From Pseudomonas sp. Gutcm_11s (GTDB taxonomy: Bacteria > Pseudomonadota > Gammaproteobacteria > Pseudomonadales > Pseudomonadaceae), in assembly GCF_028649395.1 (NCBI RefSeq), contig NZ_JAQSUW010000013.1, forward strand, positions 83,323 through 147,322: DNA of 64,000 bases. Reading direction: 5' to 3'. The notes below the pieces were generated by a model. That model saw only the letters and a program-made list of their open reading frames with translations, ran no database searches and was not told the DNA's origin. Positions 16,899-25,225 of the stretch are shown here, one piece after another (position 1 is the stretch's first letter; the number at the start of each line of letters is the position of its first letter). The position numbers were made by a program, and so were the translations under genes.

Positions 16899-17882
16899 AT
16901 GAAACTCGCATCACTGAACCTGGGCCGCGACGGCGAACTGGTGGTCGTCTCCCGCGACCTGGCCCGCGCCGTGAAGGTGCCGCAGATCGCCGCCACCCTG
17001 CAGGCCGCGCTGGACGACTGGGAGGTCAAGCGCCCACTGCTGGAGTCGGTCTACCAGCGCCTCAACGATGGGTTGATCGACGAGGCCTTCTTCTTCGATC
17101 AGGCCGACTGCCACAGTCCGCTGCCGCGCGCCTACCACTGGGCCGATGGCAGCGCCTACGTCAACCATGTCGAGCTGGTGCGCAAGGCCCGTGGCGCGGA
17201 AATGCCGGAATCCTTCTGGCACGACCCGCTGATGTACCAGGGCGGCGCCGACAGCTTCATTCCGCCGCACGCGCCGATCCAGATGGGCGACGAGGCCTGG
17301 GGCATCGACCTGGAAGCGGAGATCGCGGTGATCACCGACGACGTGCCGATGGGCGCCACGGCGGCCCAGGCGGCCGAGCGCATTCAGCTGCTGATGCTGG
17401 TCAACGACGTGTCGCTGCGCAACCTGATCCCCGGCGAGCTGGCCAAGGGCTTCGGCTTCTACCAGAGCAAGCCGTCGTCGAGCTTCTCGCCGGTGGCGGT
17501 GACCCCGGACGAACTGGGCGAGGCCTGGAAGGACGGCAAGGTGCACCGGCCGCTGCTGTCGCACATCAACGGCGCGCTGTTCGGCCAGCCGCATGCCGGC
17601 ACCGACATGACCTTCAACTTCCCGACCCTGGTCGCCCATGCCGCCAAGACCCGTCCGCTGGGCGCCGGCACCATCATCGGTTCGGGCACCGTGTCCAACT
17701 ATGACCGCAGCGCCGGCTCCAGCTGCCTGGCGGAAAAACGCATGCTGGAGATCATCGAGCAGGGCGAGGCCAAGACGCCGTTCCTCAAGTTCGGCGACCG
17801 GGTGCGCATCGAGATGCTCGACGCCGCCGGCCAGAGCATCTTCGGCGCCATCGACCAGGCGGTGGAGCGCTATGAGCAGTGA
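16899..17882 (+). CDS. Fumarylacetoacetate hydrolase family protein
   Basis: A 327-residue FAH-fold hydrolase, expected to split fumarylacetoacetate to fumarate and acetoacetate in the cytosol. Metal-binding acidic residues appear in GIDLEAEIAVITDD, and the glycine-rich GAGTIIGSGTVSN loop and GDRVRIEMLD near the end are typical. It is shorter than the eukaryote-like form (about 420-430) but of normal size for the bacterial short class. Its end overlaps the isomerase start by 11 bp, so the two are translated together. It completes homogentisate breakdown with its neighbours. Confidence 0.9.
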   Translation: MKLASLNLGRDGELVVVSRDLARAVKVPQIAATLQAALDDWEVKRPLLESVYQRLNDGLIDEAFFFDQADCHSPLPRAYHWADGSAYVNHVELVRKARGAEMPESFWHDPLMYQGGADSFIPPHAPIQMGDEAWGIDLEAEIAVITDDVPMGATAAQAAERIQLLMLVNDVSLRNLIPGELAKGFGFYQSKPSSSFSPVAVTPDELGEAWKDGKVHRPLLSHINGALFGQPHAGTDMTFNFPTLVAHAAKTRPLGAGTIIGSGTVSNYDRSAGSSCLAEKRMLEIIEQGEAKTPFLKFGDRVRIEMLDAAGQSIFGAIDQAVERYEQ

Positions 17883-18534
17883 GCTGACGCTCTACGGCTA
17901 CTGGCGCTCCAGCGCCGCCTACCGGGTACGCATTGCCTTGGGCCTCAAGGGCCTGGCCTACCGCCAGGTGCCGGTGCACCTGGTCAAGGACGGTGGCCAG
18001 CAGCACAGTGCCGAGTACCAGGCGCTGAACCCCCAGGAGCTGCTGCCGCTGCTGGTGGACGAGCGCAACGGCGGGGCACGCATCGCCCAGTCGCTGGCCA
18101 TCCTCGAATACCTCGACGAAGTCTTCCCGGTGCCGGCGCTGCTGCCGGCCGAACCGATCCAGCGCGCCCAGGTGCGTGCGCTGGCGCTGCATATCGCCTG
18201 CGATATCCATCCGCTGAACAACCTGCGCGTGCTGCAGTACCTCAGCACCGAGCTGGGCGTCGACGACGAGGCGAAGAACACCTGGTACCGGCACTGGGTA
18301 GAGAAGGGGCTGGCGGCGGTGGAGCAGGGGCTCGAAGGGTTCAAGGGCGGCTTGTCGCTGGGTAACCGGCCGGGATATCTGGAAGCCTGTGTGATTCCGC
18401 AGCTGTACAACGCCCGGCGCTTTGCCTGCGCAATCGAAGGTTTGCCGCGGCTGCTGGAGATGGAGGATCGCTGCCTGGCGCTGGACGCCTTCAAGGCCGC
18501 CGCGCCTGAGGCGCAGCCTGACGCGCAGGGCTGA
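17872..18534 (+). CDS. maiA: Maleylacetoacetate isomerase
   Basis: A 220-residue zeta-class glutathione S-transferase converting maleylacetoacetate to fumarylacetoacetate with glutathione. The signature SSAAYRVRIALGLKGL at residues 13-28 carries the catalytic Ser region, and NPQELLPLLVD and the helical C-terminal domain fit the class. The ATG at 17872 lies within the end of the fumarylacetoacetase gene, in another frame. It is the last gene of the tyrosine/homogentisate cluster. No HmgR-type repressor is encoded nearby. Confidence 0.94.
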   Translation: MSSELTLYGYWRSSAAYRVRIALGLKGLAYRQVPVHLVKDGGQQHSAEYQALNPQELLPLLVDERNGGARIAQSLAILEYLDEVFPVPALLPAEPIQRAQVRALALHIACDIHPLNNLRVLQYLSTELGVDDEAKNTWYRHWVEKGLAAVEQGLEGFKGGLSLGNRPGYLEACVIPQLYNARRFACAIEGLPRLLEMEDRCLALDAFKAAAPEAQPDAQG

Positions 18535-18641
18535 CTGCGCTGCGCGAGAGCGTCTGGGCAGATTATCTGGGGGTAGGCGCCGATCCGCAGGCACGAGCAA
18601 GCAACTCGTTGTCAGGTCGGAAGTGAGGGGACAGATCAGTG

Positions 18642-18670
18642 CAGAGGCCTGGTTTTTAATCAGGCCTCTG
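18642..18670. terminator. Perfect hairpin between convergent genes
   Basis: A 10-bp perfect inverted repeat (CAGAGGCCTG / CAGGCCTCTG) around a T-rich 9-nt loop, between maiA and a convergent lipoprotein gene. It lacks a T-run after the stem on either strand, so terminator function is plausible but not certain. Confidence 0.5.
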
Positions 18671-18694
18671 TTAGCGGCAGGACGCCGAGGCTAT

Positions 18695-19087
18695 TTAGTT
18701 AGGAACCAGGTCGATGCTGCCGCAGTTGGAACCCTTGGTTGCGATCATATCCACCCGCCTGTCCCGGTTGATCGCGACGCGCATTTCGCAGTTGGCCTGG
18801 TTGAACACGTCCCCCCAGTATTCCTGATGCACCAGCTGCCCATTCATGGGGCCGGTATAGGTGCCGAGGGCTTCGCGCGTGGTGTACGAGGTGTCGTAGC
18901 CATACACCAGTACGACCCACTGCCTGTCGGTCATTCCACCTATCTGTTGTGGCGCGCCGAAGTAGTCGATCACTTCGGATACGGGGCGATCCTTCCAGTA
19001 GTTGCGGGCCAGGGTATCCGGGACGTTCATACCCGCGCAGCCGCTCAGCAGCAGGGTCGTCATTCCGAGCGCGATGATCCTTTTCAT
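18695..19087 (-). CDS. Putative lipoprotein, unknown function
   Basis: A 130-residue lipoprotein. The signal peptide ends in the lipobox LLSGC (Cys16), followed by AGM, which would favour the outer membrane. The mature part (about 115 residues) has no motif I know. YFGAPQQIGG is reminiscent of small outer-membrane lipoproteins in which a SmpA/BamE-like fold begins with a 'G-x-P' turn, but that is only an impression. Its ATG overlaps the stop of the upstream gene (ATGA), so the two are co-translated. Confidence 0.72.
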   Translation of the reverse strand: MKRIIALGMTTLLLSGCAGMNVPDTLARNYWKDRPVSEVIDYFGAPQQIGGMTDRQWVVLVYGYDTSYTTREALGTYTGPMNGQLVHQEYWGDVFNQANCEMRVAINRDRRVDMIATKGSNCGSIDLVPN

Positions 19088-19683
19088 TGCACGCTCTCCG
19101 TCGAACCGCCGGTTGCCGGCTGGGGCATCATGTCGAAGGCTTCATCGATCTTCTTCAGGATGGCCTCTTTGGCCAGTTCACGTCCTTGAGCGATGAAAAT
19201 CGCGCCGGACTGTTCGTCCAAGGTCGAAACCTGCATCTTCCCAAGGTGGTGGTATGCACGGTTCGACGCTCGCTCACCTGGTTTGCAGACAAAGTCCCGG
19301 CTCTTGATCATCCAGTCTTCTGGTTTCTTGAGCCATTCGCCGTCTACATCCTTGCCGGACCAGGTGTTGCCCCAGTCGTTATGCACCTGAATGTTGGTGA
19401 CGCGTGCCCTTTGCTTGGCACAGTCCACTTCGATATCGAGGAAACCGACCCAGGCTGAACCTCCCTCCCGACTTTCCGCCTGGAAAACGCCTGCCGTGCG
19501 AATTCCGCCAGGGCGACTGGCATTCCCGGCACGATCATCGATGTAGTAAATGTGGCGGTATCCAGACTCAGCCTCTTCCTGATGGACGATCCAGAAGTCG
19601 CCGGTAGGCGGGACATCCGCCTGCGCGGCAAAAGAAGTGCTTAGGAGCAAGGCAGGCAGTAAATGCCTGAGGGAAGGACACAT
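19084..19683 (-). CDS. Exported protein, unknown function
   Basis: A 199-residue protein with a Sec signal peptide (MCPSLRHLLPALLLSTSFAAQA). The mature part contains a Trp/Tyr-rich region (GDFWIVHQ, HIYYIDD) and two cysteines that could pair. I do not recognise the family. It overlaps the downstream lipoprotein gene by 4 bp, so the two probably act together in the envelope. It lies at the edge of the accessory segment. Confidence 0.7.
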   Translation of the reverse strand: MCPSLRHLLPALLLSTSFAAQADVPPTGDFWIVHQEEAESGYRHIYYIDDRAGNASRPGGIRTAGVFQAESREGGSAWVGFLDIEVDCAKQRARVTNIQVHNDWGNTWSGKDVDGEWLKKPEDWMIKSRDFVCKPGERASNRAYHHLGKMQVSTLDEQSGAIFIAQGRELAKEAILKKIDEAFDMMPQPATGGSTESVQ

Positions 19684-19805
19684 GGCGACAATCCTTTGCT
19701 GTTGAGACCATCGCAGGGCAAAAGCCCTACGCCAGAGAGGTGTCTGGAATCTAGCGATGGGGCTGGAAAGGGGTCAAGGCTTCTGTCCCGTTTCCGCCGA
19801 TTCGG

Positions 19806-19905
19806 TCAGGTTTCGATCTTCCGATAGAGGTATTCGCAGCCAGAGCAGTCCTTGGTTGCCACCTTGAGCAGGTAGCCCGAACCGTCGGCCATGAAGAGGC
19901 TGTCG
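19806..19905 (-). pseudogene. Remnant of an Lrp/AsnC-type regulator gene
   Basis: An open frame without a start whose translation, MADGSGYLLKVATKD followed by a degenerate tail, closely resembles MAGGSDYLLKVVAKD in the intact Lrp-type regulator at 25226-25693. The DNA also aligns, including an identical 17-base stretch (CCACCTTGAGCAGGTAG). Only the core of the ligand-binding RAM domain is left; the DNA-binding part and the true C-terminus are gone. Divergence suggests a decayed paralogue, not a recent copy. It lies just downstream of the receiver-protein gene. Confidence 0.7.
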
Positions 19906-19930
19906 CTGGAGTTTGTGAAGGGTAGGGCGA

Positions 19931-20296
19931 TTAGGTTTCGAGCTTGAGCAATGCCTTGACCTGCTCGATAACCGACTCGATCCGAAAGGGTTTATCGAGC
20001 ACCGCTGCGAACAGGTCGGAGCGAGCGGTACCCAGGTGAGCTTGCGCGCCGCTCATAAGAATCATGGGCGTGCTCTTGTGATCGGGATGCGCTCTTACCG
20101 CCTCGGCGAATTCTATGCCCGTCATGCCCGGCATCATGAAATCAGTGATGATCAGGTCGGGGCGCTCTCTATCCAGAATCTCCAAGGCCCGCTTTCCGCT
20201 GCCAGCGGTAACCGTGAGTAAGCCTTCATCTTCCAGGGCGAAGCTCAGAATATTGGCGATCAGGTACTCGTCATCGAGTATCAGCACCGTTGTCAT
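19931..20296 (-). CDS. Single-domain response regulator (CheY-like)
   Basis: A 121-residue stand-alone receiver domain. The phospho-acceptor Asp is in LIITDFMMPGMTG (about residue 53), the acidic pair is in LILDDEY, and the switch Ser and Lys are in MILMSGA and VLDKPF. There is no output domain, so it must act by protein contact. It follows the KaiC-like gene on the same strand after an 83-bp gap, which suggests one transcript and a partnership. No histidine kinase gene is in the window. Confidence 0.9.
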   Translation of the reverse strand: MTTVLILDDEYLIANILSFALEDEGLLTVTAGSGKRALEILDRERPDLIITDFMMPGMTGIEFAEAVRAHPDHKSTPMILMSGAQAHLGTARSDLFAAVLDKPFRIESVIEQVKALLKLET

Positions 20297-20379
20297 AGGC
20301 GATCCACATCACGGACGGCTCTAGCGACAGTTACCTGCTGCATAGATTCTGGCTTCGAATGGTGCGCCCAGGACATGGG

Positions 20380-21774
20380 TTAGGCCTTCTTCACGGATAT
20401 TCCAGGGCCACCTATGACTACCTCAAGCAAAGAAGGGTCATAAGCGCTGTCTCTGACTTTAAGGATCGACAGCTGTCGTTGCAGTTCAGAGCCTTTCTCG
20501 CCAAAGCGCATCAGCAGCAGGTTGTCTGCAATGCTGGAGAGATCCGGCACGGGAGCATCGACGTGACTGCTGATCAGGCTCTGGGCTTCCCACGTCGCAA
20601 CCACGGTCACGCCTTGCGCTCGCAGCTGCCCCATGAGCGCGGAGAAGATATCCAGCACGCGGGTTTTGTCCGCAGCCACGCGAACCATGCCGCCCAGGCT
20701 GTCCAGGAACACGCGCTTGATCCGTTTGCGCTCGACAATGTCCAGCAGCTCATACCCTAGCCGGTCTATCAGCCCCTTGGTTGGAGCGCGCCATGCGATG
20801 TTGAGTGCGCCGCTACTCTCCATTGCCGGAAAGTCGAAGCCCAGCCCAGCTGCTTTCATGCGCAAGCGTTGCGGTGTTTCGTAAAACCCGAAGAACAGAC
20901 CGGGCTCCTCGCGGGTGCACTCCCCGATGAACTGGATGCCGATGGAGGTTTTCCCCGTACCGGAAGGGCCGGCGATCAGGGTGGTCGAGGAACGTGCCAA
21001 ACCTCCGCCAAGCACCGTATCCAGCGTCGGTATGCCACTGCTCAAGCGAGTGAAGTTGTCGGCGTCATCACCGGCGAGAGGGTTAAGCACGCTTTCCAGC
21101 CGTGGATAGACCACGATGCCGTTTTCGTTGATTTCGAACTCGTGTACTCCCGAGATCGCACCGCTGCCGCGAGTCTTGCGCAGTTTGATGCGGCGGACGG
21201 TCTGCGGGCCAATGGTCTCTTCGCCCATCTCGATCACACCATCGACCATGGTGTGTTCCGGGCTGCCATCCTCGAGCTGCGAGCTGGTCAGGAACAGCAC
21301 CGTGCAGCCGGCAAAAGCGGCGTGGCCTTGGAGTTCGGAAATGAATTTTTTCGTGTCGATCGGCGACTCGGCCTTGGAGCGCGCATTGAGCAGACCGTCC
21401 AGAATCATGACCGTCGCCTTCTGCCGGCTGATCTCCCGGCGCAGCAGCTTCACCACCTCGTCCAGGCCGTCATTTTCCAGGGTGTCGAATGCGCTGACGA
21501 ACTGGATTTTCTCGCCGATCTGCTCCTTGTCGAAGAAGCTCAGCGTCGAGAGGAACTGGAACAGCCGATCATGAGGCTCGGCTAACAGGGTGGCGAAAAG
21601 GACACGCCCGCCATCGCCGATGTGGTTGAAACCGAGCTGGTTGGCCAGGATGGTTTTCCCAGACCCTGGTCGACCTTGAATGATGTAGGAGGCGCCAGCA
21701 ACAAAGCCGCCTTTCAATAGCGTGTCCAGGCCCTTGATGCCGCTTTTAAGGCGCGCTAGTTGATACAAGTCCAT
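20380..21774 (-). CDS. KaiC-like double RecA-fold ATPase
   Basis: A 464-residue protein with two tandem KaiC/RecA domains. Walker A motifs are GRPGSGKT (34-41) and GPSGTGKT (269-276); Walker B-like segments are VMILDGLL and RVFLDSLG. In cyanobacterial KaiC a Glu-Glu pair follows each first strand; here the pairs read Ala-Glu (LLAEPHDR) and Tyr-Glu (FYETPQR). The segment DLSSIADN places Ser413-Ser414 where KaiC has its phosphorylated Ser-Thr. I chose the ATG at 21774 because GTGGAGGGC precedes it; the frame is open further up but not family-like. There is no kaiB or kaiA nearby. It is paired with a lone receiver protein. Confidence 0.88.
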   Translation of the reverse strand: MDLYQLARLKSGIKGLDTLLKGGFVAGASYIIQGRPGSGKTILANQLGFNHIGDGGRVLFATLLAEPHDRLFQFLSTLSFFDKEQIGEKIQFVSAFDTLENDGLDEVVKLLRREISRQKATVMILDGLLNARSKAESPIDTKKFISELQGHAAFAGCTVLFLTSSQLEDGSPEHTMVDGVIEMGEETIGPQTVRRIKLRKTRGSGAISGVHEFEINENGIVVYPRLESVLNPLAGDDADNFTRLSSGIPTLDTVLGGGLARSSTTLIAGPSGTGKTSIGIQFIGECTREEPGLFFGFYETPQRLRMKAAGLGFDFPAMESSGALNIAWRAPTKGLIDRLGYELLDIVERKRIKRVFLDSLGGMVRVAADKTRVLDIFSALMGQLRAQGVTVVATWEAQSLISSHVDAPVPDLSSIADNLLLMRFGEKGSELQRQLSILKVRDSAYDPSLLEVVIGGPGISVKKA

Positions 21775-22177
21775 GCCCTCCACTGATCGTGCCAGCATCT
21801 TATGAGATGCGCGCTGCTGCTTCCGCGATGCTGGGCATTGTCGCCTGTTTTGCGCAAAGCTCCTACCCACCCGGTTTGCATGGGGTTCGGCCATCGCTGA
21901 TGGCCAGGATGTGCAAGGGCTATATGGATGTCCGATCCGGGCAGCTAGGAGAAGTTCGCAACCATTGGTAGACCTCTGGAGTCCGGCCGCTTGCAAGAAA
22001 TTGCTGCAGAGGGAGTGGGTACTTTTGGCCGGTTGCAGCCGCCCGCCACGAGGTTTGCTGCCCAGCAAATTAACCTGCGCCCCGGCGCTCCCCTGCGCGG
22101 GGCTTTTTCTCTTGCACCCACTTCCCTAGGAATCACTAGCTCGTGGATGATGGATCGCCGCCGGGGAGGGCGTCTCT
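21775..22177. other. Intergenic region upstream of the KaiC-like gene
   Basis: 403 bp with no convincing gene. It holds a 7-bp perfect hairpin (TTTGCTG/CAGCAAA at 22054-22069), a terminator-like hairpin (22079-22109) and a stretch (TTTTGGCCGGTTGCAGCC, about 22023-22040) like other short dispersed motifs in this segment. Confidence 0.5.
22079..22109 (+). terminator. Orphan terminator-like hairpin
   Basis: GCCCCG / CGGGGC around a 13-nt loop, then TTTTTCTCTT on the plus strand. No plus-strand gene ends here, so it may end an unannotated short transcript or be a leftover. Confidence 0.5.
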
Positions 22178-23070
22178 ATGAGCGTATTCAAAGTGATCTG
22201 CTTGGCAGTAGCCACGTCCGCGCTTACTGGATGTGCCGTAGGCATTGCCAACGAGGTGATGTTTGATGCATACGCCAGTACGGAGACACCTGAGAATTCA
22301 GGTGAGGCGCCTGCCAACTATCGCGGTAAGGATTGCGTAGCGCTGGCTGTAGAGCGGGGAGTGCAGGAACGGCTTGTTGCTGATAGTGATGACTACGTTA
22401 GAAAGCATGCTAACTGGGCTCTAGCGTCGATCCAGCAGGTCGAAAGAGAGAGTGGATGTATGCCTGGCATTACGTCACTACAGGCGGCGATGGTTGACCA
22501 GGTTCTCAAGCACCCTGAGTCCTTGAAAGAGCTTGAATCTCAACTTCCGCCTGGTGGTCTGGAGTACATCAAAGCTAGAGGCAACCCCCTGCAAATGCCC
22601 CATCTGTGGCCGCCATCGCTCCTGTAACGACGCCCACTATTGTGGTTCAGACACCACAACCTCAACCGGTGCAGATTCCGAAGAAAGCTGAGGTAGTAGA
22701 GCCGGCAGCTCCGCTCACGAACGAATACTGTTATTTCTACTTCACCTCTGATGATTTCAGGGTGAAGCCTGATGTGTTTTCGCCGATTTTCCGTGACGCA
22801 CAAATCAGCAAAACGGCAGCTAACCAGATCGCGGCTATCAAGCAGTATCAGCACAAGGTGAATCAGACTCAGCCAGATACGTGGAGAGAGTTCGATTTCA
22901 ACCTTATCCCGTGTAACCCTGCGGCAGGGGTGTGCATGGGGGTTGCACACTCTCTATTCAAACCGAAGCAGGTAGCGACTCTGGTTTGCTTCACCTCCGA
23001 AAGCGCGGCACAGGCGAAGCTGGATTACGACAGAGACCGTGATCCGCTGGCGATCACTATCGGCCGGTAA
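22178..23070 (+). pseudogene. Lipoprotein gene interrupted by a frameshift
   Basis: Two overlapping frames seem to be one broken gene. The first (22178-22627, 149 codons) starts with a signal peptide and lipobox (LTGC, Cys19) and an SVFK-type N-terminus. It runs out of frame after GLEYIKARGNP into a short unrelated tail. The second (to 23070) has no good start but continues smoothly if one C is added to the run of five at 22584-22588: GNPPANAPSVAAIAPV, then a Pro/Gln-rich linker and a Cys-containing C-terminal domain of about 125 residues. The joined product would be about 297 residues. The change may be a real mutation or a sequencing error. Function unknown. Confidence 0.65.
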
Positions 23071-23205
23071 CGGTCGATTATGTTCTTCGAGCTGTTGCCA
23101 CTTGCCGATAACCATCGCCAGCGAATGACTGCTATTGGCCGACTCCAGACGTTCGATCTCTCAGGCAAGTAGCCAACCCGAAGAAGTCGTCAGTCCAGCG
23201 CGCCG

Positions 23206-23961
23206 CTACAGGTGCATTTCAGCCAGCGCTCTACGCAATGGCGAGTCTGAAATCTGTATCGCCCCGTGGAAAGGGATGTCCATGTCGAGCACCAGATAGA
23301 CGGATGCAGCAATCAATAGTGCCGATACGGTAAACATGCTTATTACCATTGGGTTGCGTGGGGCTCGATAGCCAAAGCTGGCGTAGATCAATGTCAGCCA
23401 TGCCCCCAGCATGCCTATGAGTGGGAGAGGAATCGCTCCTTCGGACTGCTCGACAATTTTCCAGCGTTGCTCGATGAGCAAGCGATATTGCTGACGGAGC
23501 TCTTCAAGTAGAGTCTCCTGATAGCGACTCTCAGGATCAATGGCGGCCAGGGCCACACCGATATCATCCAGGTATTGGGTAGCTGGGCTTTTGCGGTGCT
23601 GGAGCGCCTCGTCTCCGCGATATGGGTTGGCGATGGCGTGCTCTACGTAGGCCACTAGATGAGCGCGGGTGTCTTCTGCTTTTTCTCCGTAGTTTTTCAA
23701 CGTACGGTCGAAGATGATCAGACTGGTGGCGAAGGCATGCACGTTCGTATCGATGGCTTCGAAGGTGTTTTTGGCAGAGTTGATCATCAAGCCGAACACC
23801 AGCGAAGTCATAACCACAAAAATATTGGCAACCAGGCGAACCACCGTGTTGGTTTCTTCGTCTCGGTGACGAGCTGATAGCTTGGGATACCAATGCATCA
23901 TCAGCAGGGATGCTGACAACAGGCAGACGAAGATGCCTACTGCGATAAAGATTGATTCCAT
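23206..23961 (-). CDS. DUF4239-like (bestrophin-like) membrane protein
   Basis: A 251-residue integral membrane protein. I see hydrophobic helices at about 5-25, 44-60, 183-200 and 208-228, with a long polar, helical segment between the second and third. The layout and the DEETNTVVRLVANIFVVMTSLVFGLM segment fit the DUF4239 'bestrophin-like' family. Ion-channel activity is only suggested by that name. It has no obvious partner; the region is otherwise accessory. Confidence 0.72.
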   Translation of the reverse strand: MESIFIAVGIFVCLLSASLLMMHWYPKLSARHRDEETNTVVRLVANIFVVMTSLVFGLMINSAKNTFEAIDTNVHAFATSLIIFDRTLKNYGEKAEDTRAHLVAYVEHAIANPYRGDEALQHRKSPATQYLDDIGVALAAIDPESRYQETLLEELRQQYRLLIEQRWKIVEQSEGAIPLPLIGMLGAWLTLIYASFGYRAPRNPMVISMFTVSALLIAASVYLVLDMDIPFHGAIQISDSPLRRALAEMHL

Positions 23962-24271
23962 ATGTCCTTTCTCAGCGCGCAGCCGATTGAACCCGCCAAT
24001 GCCCTAACCTTACGCGGGCAGACATTCATTTTCTAATCTTTGACACTTCCTAGGCTCTTTACAACGGGCGTTTCGGATTTCCGCTTGTGGCCGGAAGCAG
24101 CATCTTGCAAAGGTCAGCTATCTGCCCTTCTGCCCTTCTGCCCTTCTGCCTCGTGCCACTGCGTACGGCGAGTATGCCGCACGCTAGAAGCCTGGCGTGC
24201 GCATGTTGGCGGGGACGTCTCGCCTGAGGTACTCCTGCCAGCTCAAGGTCTGGCAGGGGTGATACACCAGA
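23962..24271. other. Intergenic region with short tandem repeat
   Basis: 310 bp with no gene. Contains the motif TTTCCGCTTGTGGCCG (about 24078-24093), also found near 25145, and a tandem TGCCCTTC repeat at 24123-24150. Confidence 0.6.
24123..24150. repeat. 8-bp tandem repeat, 3.5 copies
   Basis: TGCCCTTC repeated three times and followed by TGCC. It is the only clear simple tandem array in the window and may vary between strains by slippage. Confidence 0.9.
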
Positions 24272-24868
24272 CTACAAATTCCAGAACTCAGATGACGGGA
24301 AGTCATCGATTGAGTCTTCAAGGAAGTCATCATCATCCTCGATCTCTTCCAGGCGCATTGAGAACGATGACGGCACGAGTTGCCAGCGCTGCTCTCTGAA
24401 CTTCACCTCGAAATTCAGAATTGCAGTGAACCACCGGAACTGCTGTGCGAACTGCGGGGTGTAGCCCACCTGCTCGATGCAGGTTAACTCGGCTTCGCCA
24501 GAGGCGAACAGAAGCCCTTTCTCCTCGTCATACCGGCTTTGCACGAAAAGCCCGCCCATGTGAAACCTGATATCTGACGTTTTGGGTGCCAGTTCGTCCC
24601 GAAGGGCCAGCTGCGTCACGTGCTCATCCAGCTCCTTGGCTACGCCCGTGAGAGAAACCACATCCTCAAACCTCTCAACACCGAAGACGAAGCGAAGCAG
24701 GCGCGCGTCGTCCGGGCGTCGCTGACCAACACTTTGAAGGTCGTGGTAACTGGCGAAGCCAGCAATAAGCGATAGCTGCTCTCGTGTCTCTGAAAGCTGT
24801 CGACCGCGTAGTTGCGCAGTGGCTTTGGAGAGAGATTTGAAAACGTTCAGCGCGGAAAAAGTGGACAT
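24272..24868 (-). CDS. Conserved hypothetical protein, acidic C-terminus
   Basis: A 198-residue soluble protein with no signal peptide or membrane segment. Residues 20-48 (QLRGRQLSETREQLSLIAGF then ASYHDLQ) form a helical start seen at the N-terminus of several accessory-region proteins; I know of no function for it. The middle is mixed, and the last 25 residues are very acidic (EEIEDDDDFLEDSIDDF). It lies alone in the accessory segment with non-coding DNA on both sides. Function unknown. Confidence 0.65.
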   Translation of the reverse strand: MSTFSALNVFKSLSKATAQLRGRQLSETREQLSLIAGFASYHDLQSVGQRRPDDARLLRFVFGVERFEDVVSLTGVAKELDEHVTQLALRDELAPKTSDIRFHMGGLFVQSRYDEEKGLLFASGEAELTCIEQVGYTPQFAQQFRWFTAILNFEVKFREQRWQLVPSSFSMRLEEIEDDDDFLEDSIDDFPSSEFWNL

Positions 24869-25225
24869 GACATTCCTCGTGACATGGACGCGATGACCGA
24901 TTGCCTGTTCACCGGACTGTCCATGATGGGATTGCCATGGTTCTTCGGAAAGGTGGGGTAAAACGATGGGCTCTTGCTTCGCGTAACAGGCACCAGGCGA
25001 CCATCACCGCCCTGAAGCGAAAGATATCCAAGCGGATGGGCTAAGGCAAGATCAGCGATCTTTCTGCGCCAGGCTCAGATTGCGGGATGAGCCGAATGGA
25101 AATTTGCTAAGCCGCACCACGAGTCGAAATTAATACGAAGTGGGTTTCCGCTTGTGGCCGTTAGCGGCCATCGGCAGTAACGAGAACAGGCCTCAGAAGT
25201 CTGGTTTTCCGGGGCGTTTGCATGA
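24869..25225. other. Intergenic region downstream of the Lrp regulator
   Basis: 357 bp with no gene. It holds GTTTCCGCTTGTGGCCG (25144-25160), of which TGGCCG pairs with CGGCCA at 25165-25170 as a small hairpin. It appears to be the right border of the accessory segment. Confidence 0.5.

Noticed and set aside
24123..24150. Possible CRISPR array
   Set aside because: Only an 8-bp simple tandem repeat with no spacers; no cas genes in the window.
18535..25225. Prophage or integrative element
   Set aside because: No integrase, transposase, structural phage gene or direct-repeat attachment sites were found.
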